From UBA1660 sp964462035 (lineage in GTDB: Bacteria; Myxococcota_A; Polyangia; Polyangiales; Houyiibacteriaceae), in the NCBI GenBank assembly GCA_964462035.1, contig CAYXAP010000031.1:1-64000 (forward strand): DNA of 64,000 nucleotides, given 5' to 3'. The translations under genes and the position numbers were made by a program. Shown one piece after another: positions 40,667-49,432 of the stretch (its first letter is position 1; each line of letters starts with the position of its first letter). The notes beneath the pieces are model-generated. The model was not told the DNA's origin. It did not search any database and was given only the letters and a program-made list of their open reading frames with translations.

Positions 40667-41608
40667 ATGCACGAGCGAAACCTCGGCGACACCGATCTGC
40701 GCCTCTCGGAGATCACCCTCGGCACCTGGGGGCTCAGCGGAGCCTACGGTCCGATGGTGGAATCGCTGGTCACCAACACGGTCGAAGCGGCCCTCGACGC
40801 GGGCATCACCACCTACGACGTGGCCCCGCTCTGGGGTGACACGGAGGAGCGCATTGGCGCGATCCTCGCGGAGTCGGAGGTGGACACGAAGGTGATCACC
40901 CGGGCGGGCGTCGTGCTCGAAGATGGCGAGATCCTCCAGCGCTACGACTCCGATTCGCTGAAGCGAGACCTAGAGCAGTCACTCGAGCGGCTCAAACGAG
41001 ACACGATCGACATCTGGCTCCTTCACGATCCGCCGATGGAGTCACTCGAGCACGAGGAAGACGAGGACTCGATCTTCCAGCGCGCCGCCAAGATCGCCGA
41101 GGCCGGTGGCGTGACCCACTGGGGCGTCGCGAGCGCCATTCCGGCGGTGGCGGAGAAGGCGCTCGAGGCCGGGGCGAAGGCGATCTGTGTGCCGCACCAC
41201 ATCTTCGCGAGCGATCTCGTCGAGGATCTCCGCGAGGCGATCGATGGCGCCGGCGCGGGCGTTCTCGCCCGTTCGCCGCTCTGCCACGGGCTCCTCACCG
41301 GTCGCTGGACCGAGTATCGGCGCTTCGCCATGGACGACCACCGAAGCGATCGATGGACCGCTCAGGCGCTCGCGATCCGGGTCCGGCAGGTCGCCCAGCT
41401 GCGTTTCCTGGTGAAGGAGCAGGTCAAGAGCCTGACTTCGGCGGCCCTCCGCTTCGCCCTCGACGCGCCGCCGGTGACCACTGCCATCCTCGGCGCACGC
41501 CGCCCCGCGCAGATTCGTGGGCTCGACGATCTGGTCGGCCAGCCACCCTACATGGACGAGCCCGACCGGGTGCGCTTGGCCCAGGTACTGGCGGCCGTCG
41601 ACGCCTGA
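40667..41608 (+). CDS. Aldo/keto reductase family protein with Trp in place of catalytic Tyr
   Basis: A 313-residue (beta/alpha)8 protein of the AKR superfamily (NLGDTDLRLSEITLGTWGLSG at the N-terminus). The catalytic tetrad would be Asp51, Tyr56, Lys75 and His120 by alignment of YDVAPLWGDTEERIG, VDTKVITRAGV and WLLHDPP. Position 56 is Trp, not Tyr. Since Tyr is the general acid, the usual reductase chemistry is doubtful, though the NADPH-binding part and fold seem intact. Neighbours do not reveal a substrate. Confidence 0.85.
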   Translation: MHERNLGDTDLRLSEITLGTWGLSGAYGPMVESLVTNTVEAALDAGITTYDVAPLWGDTEERIGAILAESEVDTKVITRAGVVLEDGEILQRYDSDSLKRDLEQSLERLKRDTIDIWLLHDPPMESLEHEEDEDSIFQRAAKIAEAGGVTHWGVASAIPAVAEKALEAGAKAICVPHHIFASDLVEDLREAIDGAGAGVLARSPLCHGLLTGRWTEYRRFAMDDHRSDRWTAQALAIRVRQVAQLRFLVKEQVKSLTSAALRFALDAPPVTTAILGARRPAQIRGLDDLVGQPPYMDEPDRVRLAQVLAAVDA

Positions 41609-41616
41609 AGCGCGCG

Positions 41617-41901
41617 TCAGGGTCGCAGGAAGTCGAGTCGTGGGTCCGTCGCGTTCGGCGTGAAGGCGACGAAGGTCGGCTCGGCGACGCCATGCTCCAC
41701 GAAGGGATCGGCTCGCACCCGACGCTCGAGCTCCGGAAGCGGTTCGCCGTGCGTGAGGATCGCGCCGCCGGGCTGATCGTGCAGGGAGCCGACTGCGAGG
41801 AAGACCTCGTCGTCGAAGCCTCTGCGAATCCACGCCTCGTGGTCCCTCATGAGCTCTCGGGCTCGGGATCCGTCCACGAGTCGGAGGATCACGACGACCA
41901 T
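41617..41901 (-). CDS. YciI-like (YCII-related domain) protein
   Basis: A 94-residue ferredoxin-like fold protein. Typical YCII-related segments are VVVILRLVDGSRARELMRDHEAWI, the loop GGAILTHGEPL, and the DPFVEHGVAEPTFVAF ending (the 'DPF' motif with a conserved His/Asp pair). Members are small enzymes, some with peroxidase or dehydrochlorinase-like activity. It lies downstream of the AraC-type gene on the same strand with a 147-bp gap, so might be under its control. Confidence 0.85.
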   Translation of the reverse strand: MVVVILRLVDGSRARELMRDHEAWIRRGFDDEVFLAVGSLHDQPGGAILTHGEPLPELERRVRADPFVEHGVAEPTFVAFTPNATDPRLDFLRP

Positions 41902-42048
41902 CGTTCGCCTCCGCGTTGGTGCGTGTCGACCCCGCAGAGGACGCCAGCAGAGTGGGGCTCAATCATGTGAATGCCTCATCGGGCTCACCATGGGCTTCGG
42001 CGGCTCGGGCCGAAATGGCCGAGGCTCGCGAATGATTGTCTCGTCGTC

Positions 42049-42978
42049 TCAGGATGCGGGCGAGGCGCGCATCTGCGAGCGGAACCGGCCGGGGGCAGTG
42101 CCGTGGCTGCGGCGAAACGCCCTCGAGAACGCAGCGCCCGTTTGGTAGCCGACGCGGGCGGCGACCTCCTCCAGCGGTGCATTGGTCTCGCGGAGCAGCT
42201 TCGCGGCAAGGCACATCCGCCAGCGGGTCAGATAGGCGACCGGCGCCTCCCCGACCAACTGGGTGAAGCGGCGCGCGAAAGTGGCCCGCGACTGGGCGAC
42301 CCGGCGCGCCAACCCCGCCACGGTCCAGCTCTCGGCCGGCTGCTCGTGGATCAGGGACAGCGCTCGGGCGATCGCGGGATCGCGCAAGGCGCCGAACCAG
42401 CCGCCGGCCCCGGTCGGCTGACCGTCCAGCCAGGCGCGCACCACGAAGACCAGCAGGCTGTCCACCAGGCGGGGCACCACGAGCTCCGAGCCACTGCCTC
42501 CTTCGATCGCTTCGCCCCGGAGCAGCTCGAGCACGAGCTGCAGCTGACCCTCCACTTGATTCGCTGGCAGGTGAACGAGCTCGGGAAGGAGAGAGACGAC
42601 CGGGTGCGGGCCCTCGTGCTCGAAGAGGTACTTCGCGCAGAGGATGACGGTGGTCTCGTGCGCGCGCTCCACCGGAAGCGCGGCGAGCCGCTCGCCCATC
42701 GTCGCCAGCGCCTCCGCGTAGGGTCGCGGCGTGGTGTGCGGGCTGTCGCACACGGAGTGACCCACGCCGCTGCGGATGAGGACCAAGTCGCCCTCACCGA
42801 GCCGTAGCGGTTCGTCGGCTCCCTCGAGTCGCAACCAGCTCTCGCCGCGCTGCACCACGTGCACTGCGGCTTCGGCCGACGGGTCGATCGCCAGGCCCCA
42901 CGGCGGCACGAGCTCCGCCTGGGCGATCACGGTCGTCCCCAGCCGAGTCACCGAGAGCACATCTGCCAGTACGTCCAT
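42049..42978 (-). CDS. AraC-family transcriptional regulator
   Basis: A 309-residue regulator with an N-terminal cupin-type sensor domain (AVHVVQRGESWLRLEGADEPLRLGEGDLVLIRSGVGHSV) and a C-terminal AraC double helix-turn-helix (residues ~210-300: WTVAGLARRVAQSRATFARRFTQLVGEAPVAYLTRWRM; LEEVAARVGYQTGAAFSRAFRRSHGTAPGRFR). The 'Cupin_6' architecture is common in regulators of oxidoreductases and stress genes. The 165-bp gap to the divergent amidase gene may hold operators for both; 147 bp separate it from the YciI-like gene. Confidence 0.92.
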   Translation of the reverse strand: MDVLADVLSVTRLGTTVIAQAELVPPWGLAIDPSAEAAVHVVQRGESWLRLEGADEPLRLGEGDLVLIRSGVGHSVCDSPHTTPRPYAEALATMGERLAALPVERAHETTVILCAKYLFEHEGPHPVVSLLPELVHLPANQVEGQLQLVLELLRGEAIEGGSGSELVVPRLVDSLLVFVVRAWLDGQPTGAGGWFGALRDPAIARALSLIHEQPAESWTVAGLARRVAQSRATFARRFTQLVGEAPVAYLTRWRMCLAAKLLRETNAPLEEVAARVGYQTGAAFSRAFRRSHGTAPGRFRSQMRASPAS

Positions 42979-43107
42979 GCAGCCCTTCCCGTCCCCTGCG
43001 AGTGAGACGACGAGACAAGGATCCTAGGCCTTCCATGTCCATGACGCATGCTCGTTCCGACGAGGCTCGGTCATCGAACGGGAAAGGGCCCAGATTGCGC
43101 CTACTGC

Positions 43108-43137
43108 TTGACGCGGGTGCGTCGCAGGGCCTAACGA
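43108..43137 (+). promoter_or_regulatory. Possible promoter for amidase
   Basis: TTGACG (43108-43113) and TAACGA (43132-43137) are 18 bp apart. Transcription would start around 43144, at the ATG itself, as in a leaderless transcript. No Shine-Dalgarno is evident. Confidence 0.3.
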
Positions 43138-43143
43138 GCCCTG

Positions 43144-44709
43144 ATGGCCGAGCTTCACACTCTCCCCGCGGTGACCCTCAAGCGGATGCTCCACGACGGG
43201 GAGATCTCCTCGGTCGAGCTCGTGGAGGCGCTCCACGCTCGGGCCGACGCGGTCGAGCCCCGGGTCGGCGCCTTCGCCCACCAGCTGCGGCGGGAGTCGC
43301 TGGCGGCTGCGGCCCTGTGCGACGAGAAGCGGGCCAAAGGCGAGGAACTGGGCCCGCTCCACGGGCTGCCGATCACCATCAAGGAGAGCCTCGACACCGA
43401 AGGGCTCGCCTCGACGCTCGGCATGAGCGCGCGTCAGGGGAGGCCGGCGCCGATCGACGCCGTGACCGTCCAGGTCGCCAAGGCCCAGGGCGCGGTCGTG
43501 CTCGGCAAGACGAACGTGCCCCAGTCGCTGCTCGCGCCGATGGAGACCACCAACGCGATCTTCGGCACCACCCACAACCCCTGGCGTCACGGACACGGCC
43601 CGGGTGGCTCGAGCGGTGGCGAGGGAGCAGCGATCGCCTCGGGCATGAGCCCCTTCGGCATCGGCACGGACATCGGCGGATCGATCCGGACCCCGGCGGC
43701 CTTCTGCGGCATCACCGGCCTGAAGCCGACCCGCAACCGCTGGTCGAACGTCGGCAGCAACGGGGCGCTGATCGGGCAGGAGCTCGTGCAGTCCCAGACC
43801 GGCCCGATGGCGCGGACCGTCGACGACCTGATCCTCCTGATGCGCGCGCTCGACAGCAAGACGATGGCGGCGATGGACCCCGACGTCCCGCCGCTCGAGC
43901 TCGGCTCCATCGGCGACCACGACCCGCGCACGCTCCGCGTCGGCTTCTACGAAGACGATGGCTGGCTGACCCCGGCGGCCTCCGTTCGGCGTGGCGTGCG
44001 TGAAGCCGTCGAGCTCCTGGAGAAGGCCGGCGTCGAGGTCGTTCGCTTCGAACCACCGAACGTCGAGGAGATCCTCTTTCTCTACTTCCGCGGCATCAGC
44101 GCCGACGGCAGCGCGACCCTCTTCGAGGCGCTCGACGGCGAGAGCTTCATCCAGCCCCTCCGCACCCTCGCGCGAGTGGCGCGGATGCCCAAGCAGGCGC
44201 GGCTCGGTCTCTCTCGAGCGCTCCGGCTGATGGGCGAGACCCGCGTGCCCTTGCTCCTCGAGTCCTTCGGCGAGAAGCGGGTCCGCGACCTGTGGGAGAT
44301 GAACGGTCGCCGCACCCAGCTCCGCCGCGAGGAGCTCGCCGAGTGGGACCGGAAGAAGATCGACGTCCTGATCTGCCCGAGCTACGTCACCCCGGCAGCG
44401 CCGCAGGGCATGAGCCACGACTTCACGATCGGGTTCCTCGATCTCGCCCGCTACAACCTGCTCGACCTGCCGGCCGGTGTGGTCCCGATCACCCGGGTCC
44501 GGCCCGACGAGATCCATCGCTCCGGCGTCCGCGATCGCGTCGAGAAGCGGGCTGCCGCGATCGAAGCCGAGAGCACCGGCCTTCCCGTGGGCATCCAGGT
44601 CGTCGGTCGCCCCTACCGCGAGGACCAGCTGCTCTCGCTGATGCGCCTGCTCGAGGCCGAAGCGCGGAAGACCGAAGGCTTCCCCGAGACCCCGCTCGAC
44701 CCCCGCTGA
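43144..44709 (+). CDS. Amidase (amidase-signature family)
   Basis: A 521-residue amidase-signature enzyme. The Ser-cisSer-Lys triad is Lys80 (ITIKES), Ser156 (GPGGSSGGE, cis-Ser) and Ser180 (DIGGSIRTPA, nucleophile), with spacing as in fatty-acid amide hydrolase. Hydrolyses amides or esters; the substrate is not clear. It lacks a signal peptide. It is divergent from the AraC regulator and abuts the MATE gene without spacer. Confidence 0.92.
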   Translation: MAELHTLPAVTLKRMLHDGEISSVELVEALHARADAVEPRVGAFAHQLRRESLAAAALCDEKRAKGEELGPLHGLPITIKESLDTEGLASTLGMSARQGRPAPIDAVTVQVAKAQGAVVLGKTNVPQSLLAPMETTNAIFGTTHNPWRHGHGPGGSSGGEGAAIASGMSPFGIGTDIGGSIRTPAAFCGITGLKPTRNRWSNVGSNGALIGQELVQSQTGPMARTVDDLILLMRALDSKTMAAMDPDVPPLELGSIGDHDPRTLRVGFYEDDGWLTPAASVRRGVREAVELLEKAGVEVVRFEPPNVEEILFLYFRGISADGSATLFEALDGESFIQPLRTLARVARMPKQARLGLSRALRLMGETRVPLLLESFGEKRVRDLWEMNGRRTQLRREELAEWDRKKIDVLICPSYVTPAAPQGMSHDFTIGFLDLARYNLLDLPAGVVPITRVRPDEIHRSGVRDRVEKRAAAIEAESTGLPVGIQVVGRPYREDQLLSLMRLLEAEARKTEGFPETPLDPR

Positions 44710-46116
44710 TCAGACCTCGACGGTCTTCCAGCGGCCGCGGCGGACGAGCAGCACGCTGATGCCGGCGGCGATCGAGTAGGAGAGGGCGACCGCGATGAAG
44801 ATGCCCCGCGGGCCGAGGGCTGCGAGGTGCGCGAGGCTCCACGCGAGCGGTAGCTGGATGCCCCAGAAGCAGAGGGCGTTGATGACGGCTGGCGTCGTGG
44901 TGTCCCCGGCGCCGTTGAACGCCTGTTGGCTCACCATCTGCCAGCCGTAGAAGACGAAGCCGAGGCCGATGAGGAAGAGGCCGTTCGCCGCGACCACCGC
45001 TCCTTCGCCTCCACCGGCGAACACGCTCGCGAGCCACTCCGGCGCCAAGAGGAAGGCGAGGGCGACTGCAGAGAGGAAGACGGTGGCGTAGCGGCCGCTG
45101 ACCCAGACGGACCGCTCGGCGCGGTCGGGGTCGCCCGCGCCGAGGCTCTGGCCCACCAGCGTCGCGGTGGCGTTCGAGAAGCCCCAGGCCGGTAGGAGCG
45201 CGAAGATCACGATCCGGATCGCTACCGTGTAGCCGGCGACCGCCGCGCTCCCGAAGCCGGCCATGATGCGCACCAGGACCATCCAGCTGCCGGTCTCGAC
45301 CAAGTGCTGCACGGTGCCGCCGATGCTCAGTCGAAGGACTCGCTTCGCGACGGCGAAGTCCGGCGCCATCCGGCCGCGCAGGGTCACCGCGGGACCGCGC
45401 GAGAGGTGGAACCACTGGTAGAGCACGCCGACGCCGCGTCCGATCAGGGTCGCCGCCGCGGCGCCCGTCACGCCGAGCTCGGGGAAGGGGCCGAGGCCGA
45501 GGATCAGGCACGGGTCGAGGACGATGTTCAGACCATTCGCGAGCCAGAGCGATCGCATCGCTCGGGTCGCGTCGCCGGCGCCACGGAGGATGGCGTTGTT
45601 CACGAAGAGCAGCACCACGATCGGGCTCGAGGCGAGGCTGAGCGTGGTGAAGGTGCGACCGACCTCGAGCACCTCGCCCTCGGCGCCCATCAGCGCGAGG
45701 AGCGAGCCGCCGAAGAGGGACCCGATGGCGCAGAGGCCGCCGATGGCGGCACCGATCCAGATGGATTGCGCGCCCGCTACGGCGGCCTCTGCCGGGGAAC
45801 CCTCGCCCATGCGCCGCGCGACCACGGCGGTCGTGGGCATCGCGAGCCCGAAGGCCACGGCGTAGACCAGGGCGAGCATCGCCTCGGTGAGCCCCACGGC
45901 CGCGATGGACGCATCGCCGAGCCGGGCCACGAAGTAGATGTCCACGATGGCGAAGAGCGCCTCCATCGTCATCTCGAGTGCCATGGGCAGCGCGAGCAGC
46001 GGGACGATGCGTCGCAGATCGCCGGTCGCCACGTCGGGCACGTCGCCCGAGAGCGCCTGCCGGACGAAGGAGCCGAGAGACTGGCGCTTCGCGTCGCTCA
46101 CGCGGCTATCTGACAC
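44710..46116 (-). CDS. MATE-family efflux transporter
   Basis: A 468-residue multidrug/toxin extrusion transporter with 12 predicted transmembrane helices in two homologous halves (PLLALPMALEMTMEALFAIVDIYFVARLG; GAAAATLIGRGVGVLYQWF; SATVAGYTVAIRIVIFALLPAWGFSNATATLVGQSLGAG, approximately). Motif 'ATATLVGQSLGAGDPDRAER' is typical of NorM/MatE. Probably exports cationic compounds using Na or H. It is in line with the following minus-strand gene (3-bp gap), so may be co-transcribed with it. Confidence 0.9.
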   Translation of the reverse strand: MSDSRVSDAKRQSLGSFVRQALSGDVPDVATGDLRRIVPLLALPMALEMTMEALFAIVDIYFVARLGDASIAAVGLTEAMLALVYAVAFGLAMPTTAVVARRMGEGSPAEAAVAGAQSIWIGAAIGGLCAIGSLFGGSLLALMGAEGEVLEVGRTFTTLSLASSPIVVLLFVNNAILRGAGDATRAMRSLWLANGLNIVLDPCLILGLGPFPELGVTGAAAATLIGRGVGVLYQWFHLSRGPAVTLRGRMAPDFAVAKRVLRLSIGGTVQHLVETGSWMVLVRIMAGFGSAAVAGYTVAIRIVIFALLPAWGFSNATATLVGQSLGAGDPDRAERSVWVSGRYATVFLSAVALAFLLAPEWLASVFAGGGEGAVVAANGLFLIGLGFVFYGWQMVSQQAFNGAGDTTTPAVINALCFWGIQLPLAWSLAHLAALGPRGIFIAVALSYSIAAGISVLLVRRGRWKTVEV

Positions 46117-46119
46117 GGG

Positions 46120-46743
46120 CTAGCGGTCGCGCCACTCGAGGTGGAACACGGTCTCTTCCGCTTCGGCGCTGCGCCGCTCGACGCGGTGGTCGTCGATCCC
46201 CATCGATTCGCTGACCACGATGAAGACTTCCTCGAAGCCCACGAGCTGCCGCTCCGAGTAGACCCAAGCGGGATGGGAGAGTGCGACCTCGGCGGTCCGG
46301 GGGGTGGCCTGTCGCGGACCCATCGTGGCCCGAGCGCTGCTGCCCCGGCGCGCGATGCCCCACGTGCGCGCCATGCCCATGATCACCAGACTCGGCGAGA
46401 GCACTCGCGTCACCGTGCGAAAGAGCGCCCCCTCGACCACCTTCGCGTTGATCTCGTGGAGGGTGGCGCGACATCGATCGTCGTCGCGTTCGCAGGCGGT
46501 CGCGAACCAGAGCTCGAGCAGCACGCTGGCCCAGACCTCGGGAATCCAGTCGTCGCCCGGCCCCTGGCGGAGGTAGGTCGCCATCGCGGGTGAGAGGGCT
46601 TGGCTAACGACGCGAGTGTCGAAAGGCGGTAGCTCCTGCCGAAGCCCCTCGTAGATGGAGGCCCGAACGACGCAGTCGGGGTAGCTCGCCGTCCCAAAGG
46701 GAAGGCGCGAGAGATAGAACCGAACGTCGTCGATGCCGTCCAT
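46120..46743 (-). CDS. Hypothetical protein, possibly DUF2378-like
   Basis: A 207-residue soluble protein from ATG 46743 (MDGIDDVRFYLSRLPFG). Features: YPDCVVRASIYEGLRQELP; DWIPEVWASVLLELWF; VEGALFRTVTRVLSPSLVIMGMARTWGIARRG; and SHPAWVYSERQLVGFEEV. The arrangement resembles the Myxococcota-restricted DUF2378/TIGR02265 family, but I am not certain. Start is 3 bp upstream of the MATE stop on the same strand. Confidence 0.6.
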   Translation of the reverse strand: MDGIDDVRFYLSRLPFGTASYPDCVVRASIYEGLRQELPPFDTRVVSQALSPAMATYLRQGPGDDWIPEVWASVLLELWFATACERDDDRCRATLHEINAKVVEGALFRTVTRVLSPSLVIMGMARTWGIARRGSSARATMGPRQATPRTAEVALSHPAWVYSERQLVGFEEVFIVVSESMGIDDHRVERRSAEAEETVFHLEWRDR

Positions 46744-46803
46744 CGGGTGGAGGATAGCCGGACGGAGACGGCCGGGCTCCATTCACGATCCCCTGAGCGA
46801 GCG

Positions 46804-47391
46804 CTACTCCAACGTCGCGGTCGCCGGCGCGTCGGGGAGCTCGCAACGGAGCGTGCACGTGTCCACCTCGGGCGTGGTCACGCACTGGCAGCCGACTTCG
46901 ATCAGTCGTCCGCCTTCTCGCCACATCCGGTTGCGGGCCGCGGTCGTCAGGTCCGGGCCTCGGAGCGTGAACTCGACGTCGCAGGAGCGTTCACCGCACT
47001 CGCTCGAAGTCTCCACGCCGAGCCCACGCGACTCGGCGCCGATGCGCGCGAGCTGCTCGGCGTCGGCCGCGCTCTCCGAGACCGGGTAGCCGGCGCCGTA
47101 ACTCGGGTCGTGGACGATGTGCATGAGCACCACGCCGAGCCGCATGCCCTCGGGGTGAGCGCCTTCGACTTCCACCCGGGCGCCGGGGTCGCGGCGGCTC
47201 GCGGCCATCGCCAGCCGTTCCCGGTCCGCGCCCGTGAGGCGCTCGTAACCCGCAGGGATCTCGGCTTCGATGCCGGCGAGCTCGAGCGTGGTCGGGCCGT
47301 CGGAGCTCTCTCGCCGGGACGTGGTCTCGGTGACGTCGTTCTCGCACCCGGCGGCGACCAGGAGCGTCAGGGCGATGAGCGCGCGGGTCAT
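46804..47391 (-). CDS. Hypothetical lipoprotein
   Basis: A 195-residue lipoprotein (ATG 47391; lipobox LVAAGC, Cys16). The mature part contains ATTLELAGIEAEIPAGYERLTG-like beta-strand start (TTLELAGIEAEIPAGYERL), GMRLGVVLMHIVHDPSYG, and C-terminal cysteines (ECGERSCDVEF; GCQCVTTPEVDTCTLRCEL), so several disulphides are likely. Unknown family. Distances of 4-60 bp to flanking minus-strand genes suggest an operon with the CysQ-like phosphatase upstream. Confidence 0.75.
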   Translation of the reverse strand: MTRALIALTLLVAAGCENDVTETTSRRESSDGPTTLELAGIEAEIPAGYERLTGADRERLAMAASRRDPGARVEVEGAHPEGMRLGVVLMHIVHDPSYGAGYPVSESAADAEQLARIGAESRGLGVETSSECGERSCDVEFTLRGPDLTTAARNRMWREGGRLIEVGCQCVTTPEVDTCTLRCELPDAPATATLE

Positions 47392-47395
47392 CCCC

Positions 47396-48223
47396 TCAGA
47401 CGGCGAGGCCGGAGTCCTTGCCGACCGTGTGCGCCACGGGTAGCACGGCCTCGAAGGCGGCTGCGTTGCTGGCGAGGATGCCGCCGCTCGTGCGCAGGTC
47501 CGAGCCGTCGTAGTGGAAGGGCTTGCCGTCCAGCCGCGTGAAGCGGCCGCCCGCAGCACGCAGGATGGCCTCGGGTCCACAGGCGTCCCAGGCGCTCGCC
47601 TTGTCGGAGACGTGGACGTAGAGGTCGACGGTCTGCTCGGCGATGAGGCCGACCTTGAGGCCCACCGAGCCGCTCTTGATCTCACTGGTGATGCCGAGCT
47701 CTCGGACGATCCGGTCGATGGAGTCTGCACGATGCGACCGAGACACCACGAGCCGGAGGTCCTTTGGCTCCGCGGTGTCGGTCACGCTGAGCGCGCGCTC
47801 CTCACCGCCCACCTCGAGGGTGGCGCCCTCGCCGACGATGCCCGCGTAGAGCTTGTCCTTGGCCGGCTGGAAGACGACCCCGAGGCGGCTCTCCCCATCG
47901 ATGGTGAGGCCGAGCATCACGGCGAACTCGCCGTTCTTCGCGATGAACTCCTTGGTGCCGTCGAGCGGGTCCACGTACCAGCAACGACCGACGCCGGTGG
48001 CGTCGGAGGTGTTGGCGCTCTCCTCGGCCACGATGCCGTCGTCGGGGAAGGCCTTCCGGAGCTCGGCCACGATGAAGGCGTTTGCCTTCGTGTCCGCTTC
48101 GGTGACGGGGTTCGCCTTGCCCTTGTAGGCGACGTCGAAGTCGGTCGCGTAGATCTCGAGGAGGATGTCGCCGGCGTCGCGGGCGATGCGCTTGGCGATG
48201 GAGAGCTCGTGGGTGAGGGCCAT
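47396..48223 (-). CDS. 3'(2'),5'-bisphosphate nucleotidase / inositol monophosphatase family protein
   Basis: A 275-residue Mg-dependent phosphatase of the same superfamily as the protein at 18503 but of the CysQ-like branch, marked by DPLDGTKEF (residues 85-93) and EES (67-69), with WDACGPEAILRAAGG near the C-terminus. 'DPLDGTKEF' distinguishes PAP phosphatases and inositol polyphosphate 1-phosphatases from plain IMPases. It probably hydrolyses PAP formed in sulphate assimilation or sulphation. Start ATG 48223. Confidence 0.9.
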   Translation of the reverse strand: MALTHELSIAKRIARDAGDILLEIYATDFDVAYKGKANPVTEADTKANAFIVAELRKAFPDDGIVAEESANTSDATGVGRCWYVDPLDGTKEFIAKNGEFAVMLGLTIDGESRLGVVFQPAKDKLYAGIVGEGATLEVGGEERALSVTDTAEPKDLRLVVSRSHRADSIDRIVRELGITSEIKSGSVGLKVGLIAEQTVDLYVHVSDKASAWDACGPEAILRAAGGRFTRLDGKPFHYDGSDLRTSGGILASNAAAFEAVLPVAHTVGKDSGLAV

Positions 48224-48295
48224 GGCCGACCGCCATAGCACGGCCGGCCGCCGATGACCCGGGGCCGGTCGAAAACCGCGTTTCGCGCGCGCTTC

Positions 48296-48311
48296 TACCT
48301 CAAATGAGGTA
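48296..48311. promoter_or_regulatory. Operator-like palindrome upstream of the kinase gene
   Basis: TACCTCA/TGAGGTA forms a perfect 7-bp inverted repeat around AA, 20 bp before the start of the histidine kinase gene. Low in GC for this region, as a regulator-binding site would be. Confidence 0.4.
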
Positions 48312-48330
48312 ATTTCACCGTCCCCCCACC

Positions 48331-49425
48331 ATGATCCCCCCCGACGACGCGATCATCGCCGCCATCGCGGACTCGCTGCCGCTCGGCATCTGGGTCGCCC
48401 GCGTTCCGACCGGCGAGCTGGTCTTCGCCAACGACACGTTCCGGGAGATCATGGGGATGGACGCGATCTCGGACGTGGGGGTCGGTGGGTACGCCGAGCC
48501 CTATGCCATCCACCGGACCGATGGGGAGCTCTACCCCGAGACCGCGATGCCCTTCGTCACCGCGATGCAGGCCGGCGAGATGACCGTCGCCGACGACATC
48601 GTCATCCACCGGCGTGACGGTCGGAAGGTGAACATCCGTGCGTACGCCAGGCCGATGTTCGATGGGCCCGATGGCGCCATGTCGCACGTCATCGTCGCGT
48701 TCCTCGACATCACCCGTGAGGTCGAGGCTCAGCGTCAACAGTCCGACGCCAAGGAGCGGATCGAGCGCATGCAACGAATGGAGACGGTGGGGAACCTCGC
48801 CGGCGGCATCGCGCACGACTTCAACAACCTGCTCTCGGCCATCCACACGATCTCGGCCCGGCTCCACGGCACGGAGGACGACCCCGAGCGTGCGCGACAC
48901 CTGAAGACCATCCAGGACATCGTCGACTCTGCGACGGCGCTCTCTCGCCAGCTGCTCGATTTCGCTTCGAGCGGTGGCGGCGAGGCGAGACCGGTGGAGC
49001 TCACGCCCATCGTCCGCCGAGTGGTCGCCAACCTCACGCCCTCGCTCGGCGAGCTGGCGGTGACCGTCTCGCTCGATGGACCGCTGATGGTCCAGGGCGA
49101 CGACGCCCGCTTCGATCAGCTGGTCATGAACCTGGTGCTGAACGCGAGGGACGCGGGCGCCACCACCTTGTCGATCGAGGGCCGGGTCGCCGCCGACCAC
49201 GTGGAGCTCAGCTTCGCCGATGACGGGCCGGGTGTGCCCCCCTCCATTCGCGACTCGATCTTCGAGCCCTACTTCTCCACGAAGGAGGGCGAGACGGAGG
49301 GTCGGAGCGGTCTTGGGCTGGCCACGGTCTACAACGTGGTGACCCGCTACTCGGGTCAGATCGCCATCGAGGATTCGTCGGCGGGAGGCGCGCTCTTCCG
49401 CATCTCCCTGCCGATCGGCGAGTAG
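48331..49425 (+). CDS. PAS-domain sensor histidine kinase
   Basis: A 364-residue kinase without transmembrane helices, probably cytosolic. PAS domain at about residues 8-130 (LPLGIWVARVPTGELVFANDTFREIMGM, then the PAC-like RDGRKVNIRAYARPMFDGPDG). HisKA-type H-box with phospho-acceptor His162 in GGIAHDFNNLLSAI, N-box LVLNARDAG, G1 DDGPGVP and G2 GRSGLGLATV. It belongs to the family with 'GGIAHDFNN' boxes. No response regulator is adjacent, so the partner is elsewhere. The likely promoter region (48242-48330) carries a perfect palindrome TACCTCAAATGAGGTA (48296-48311) ending 20 bp before the ATG. Confidence 0.92.
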   Translation: MIPPDDAIIAAIADSLPLGIWVARVPTGELVFANDTFREIMGMDAISDVGVGGYAEPYAIHRTDGELYPETAMPFVTAMQAGEMTVADDIVIHRRDGRKVNIRAYARPMFDGPDGAMSHVIVAFLDITREVEAQRQQSDAKERIERMQRMETVGNLAGGIAHDFNNLLSAIHTISARLHGTEDDPERARHLKTIQDIVDSATALSRQLLDFASSGGGEARPVELTPIVRRVVANLTPSLGELAVTVSLDGPLMVQGDDARFDQLVMNLVLNARDAGATTLSIEGRVAADHVELSFADDGPGVPPSIRDSIFEPYFSTKEGETEGRSGLGLATVYNVVTRYSGQIAIEDSSAGGALFRISLPIGE

Positions 49426-49432
49426 CCGGAGC

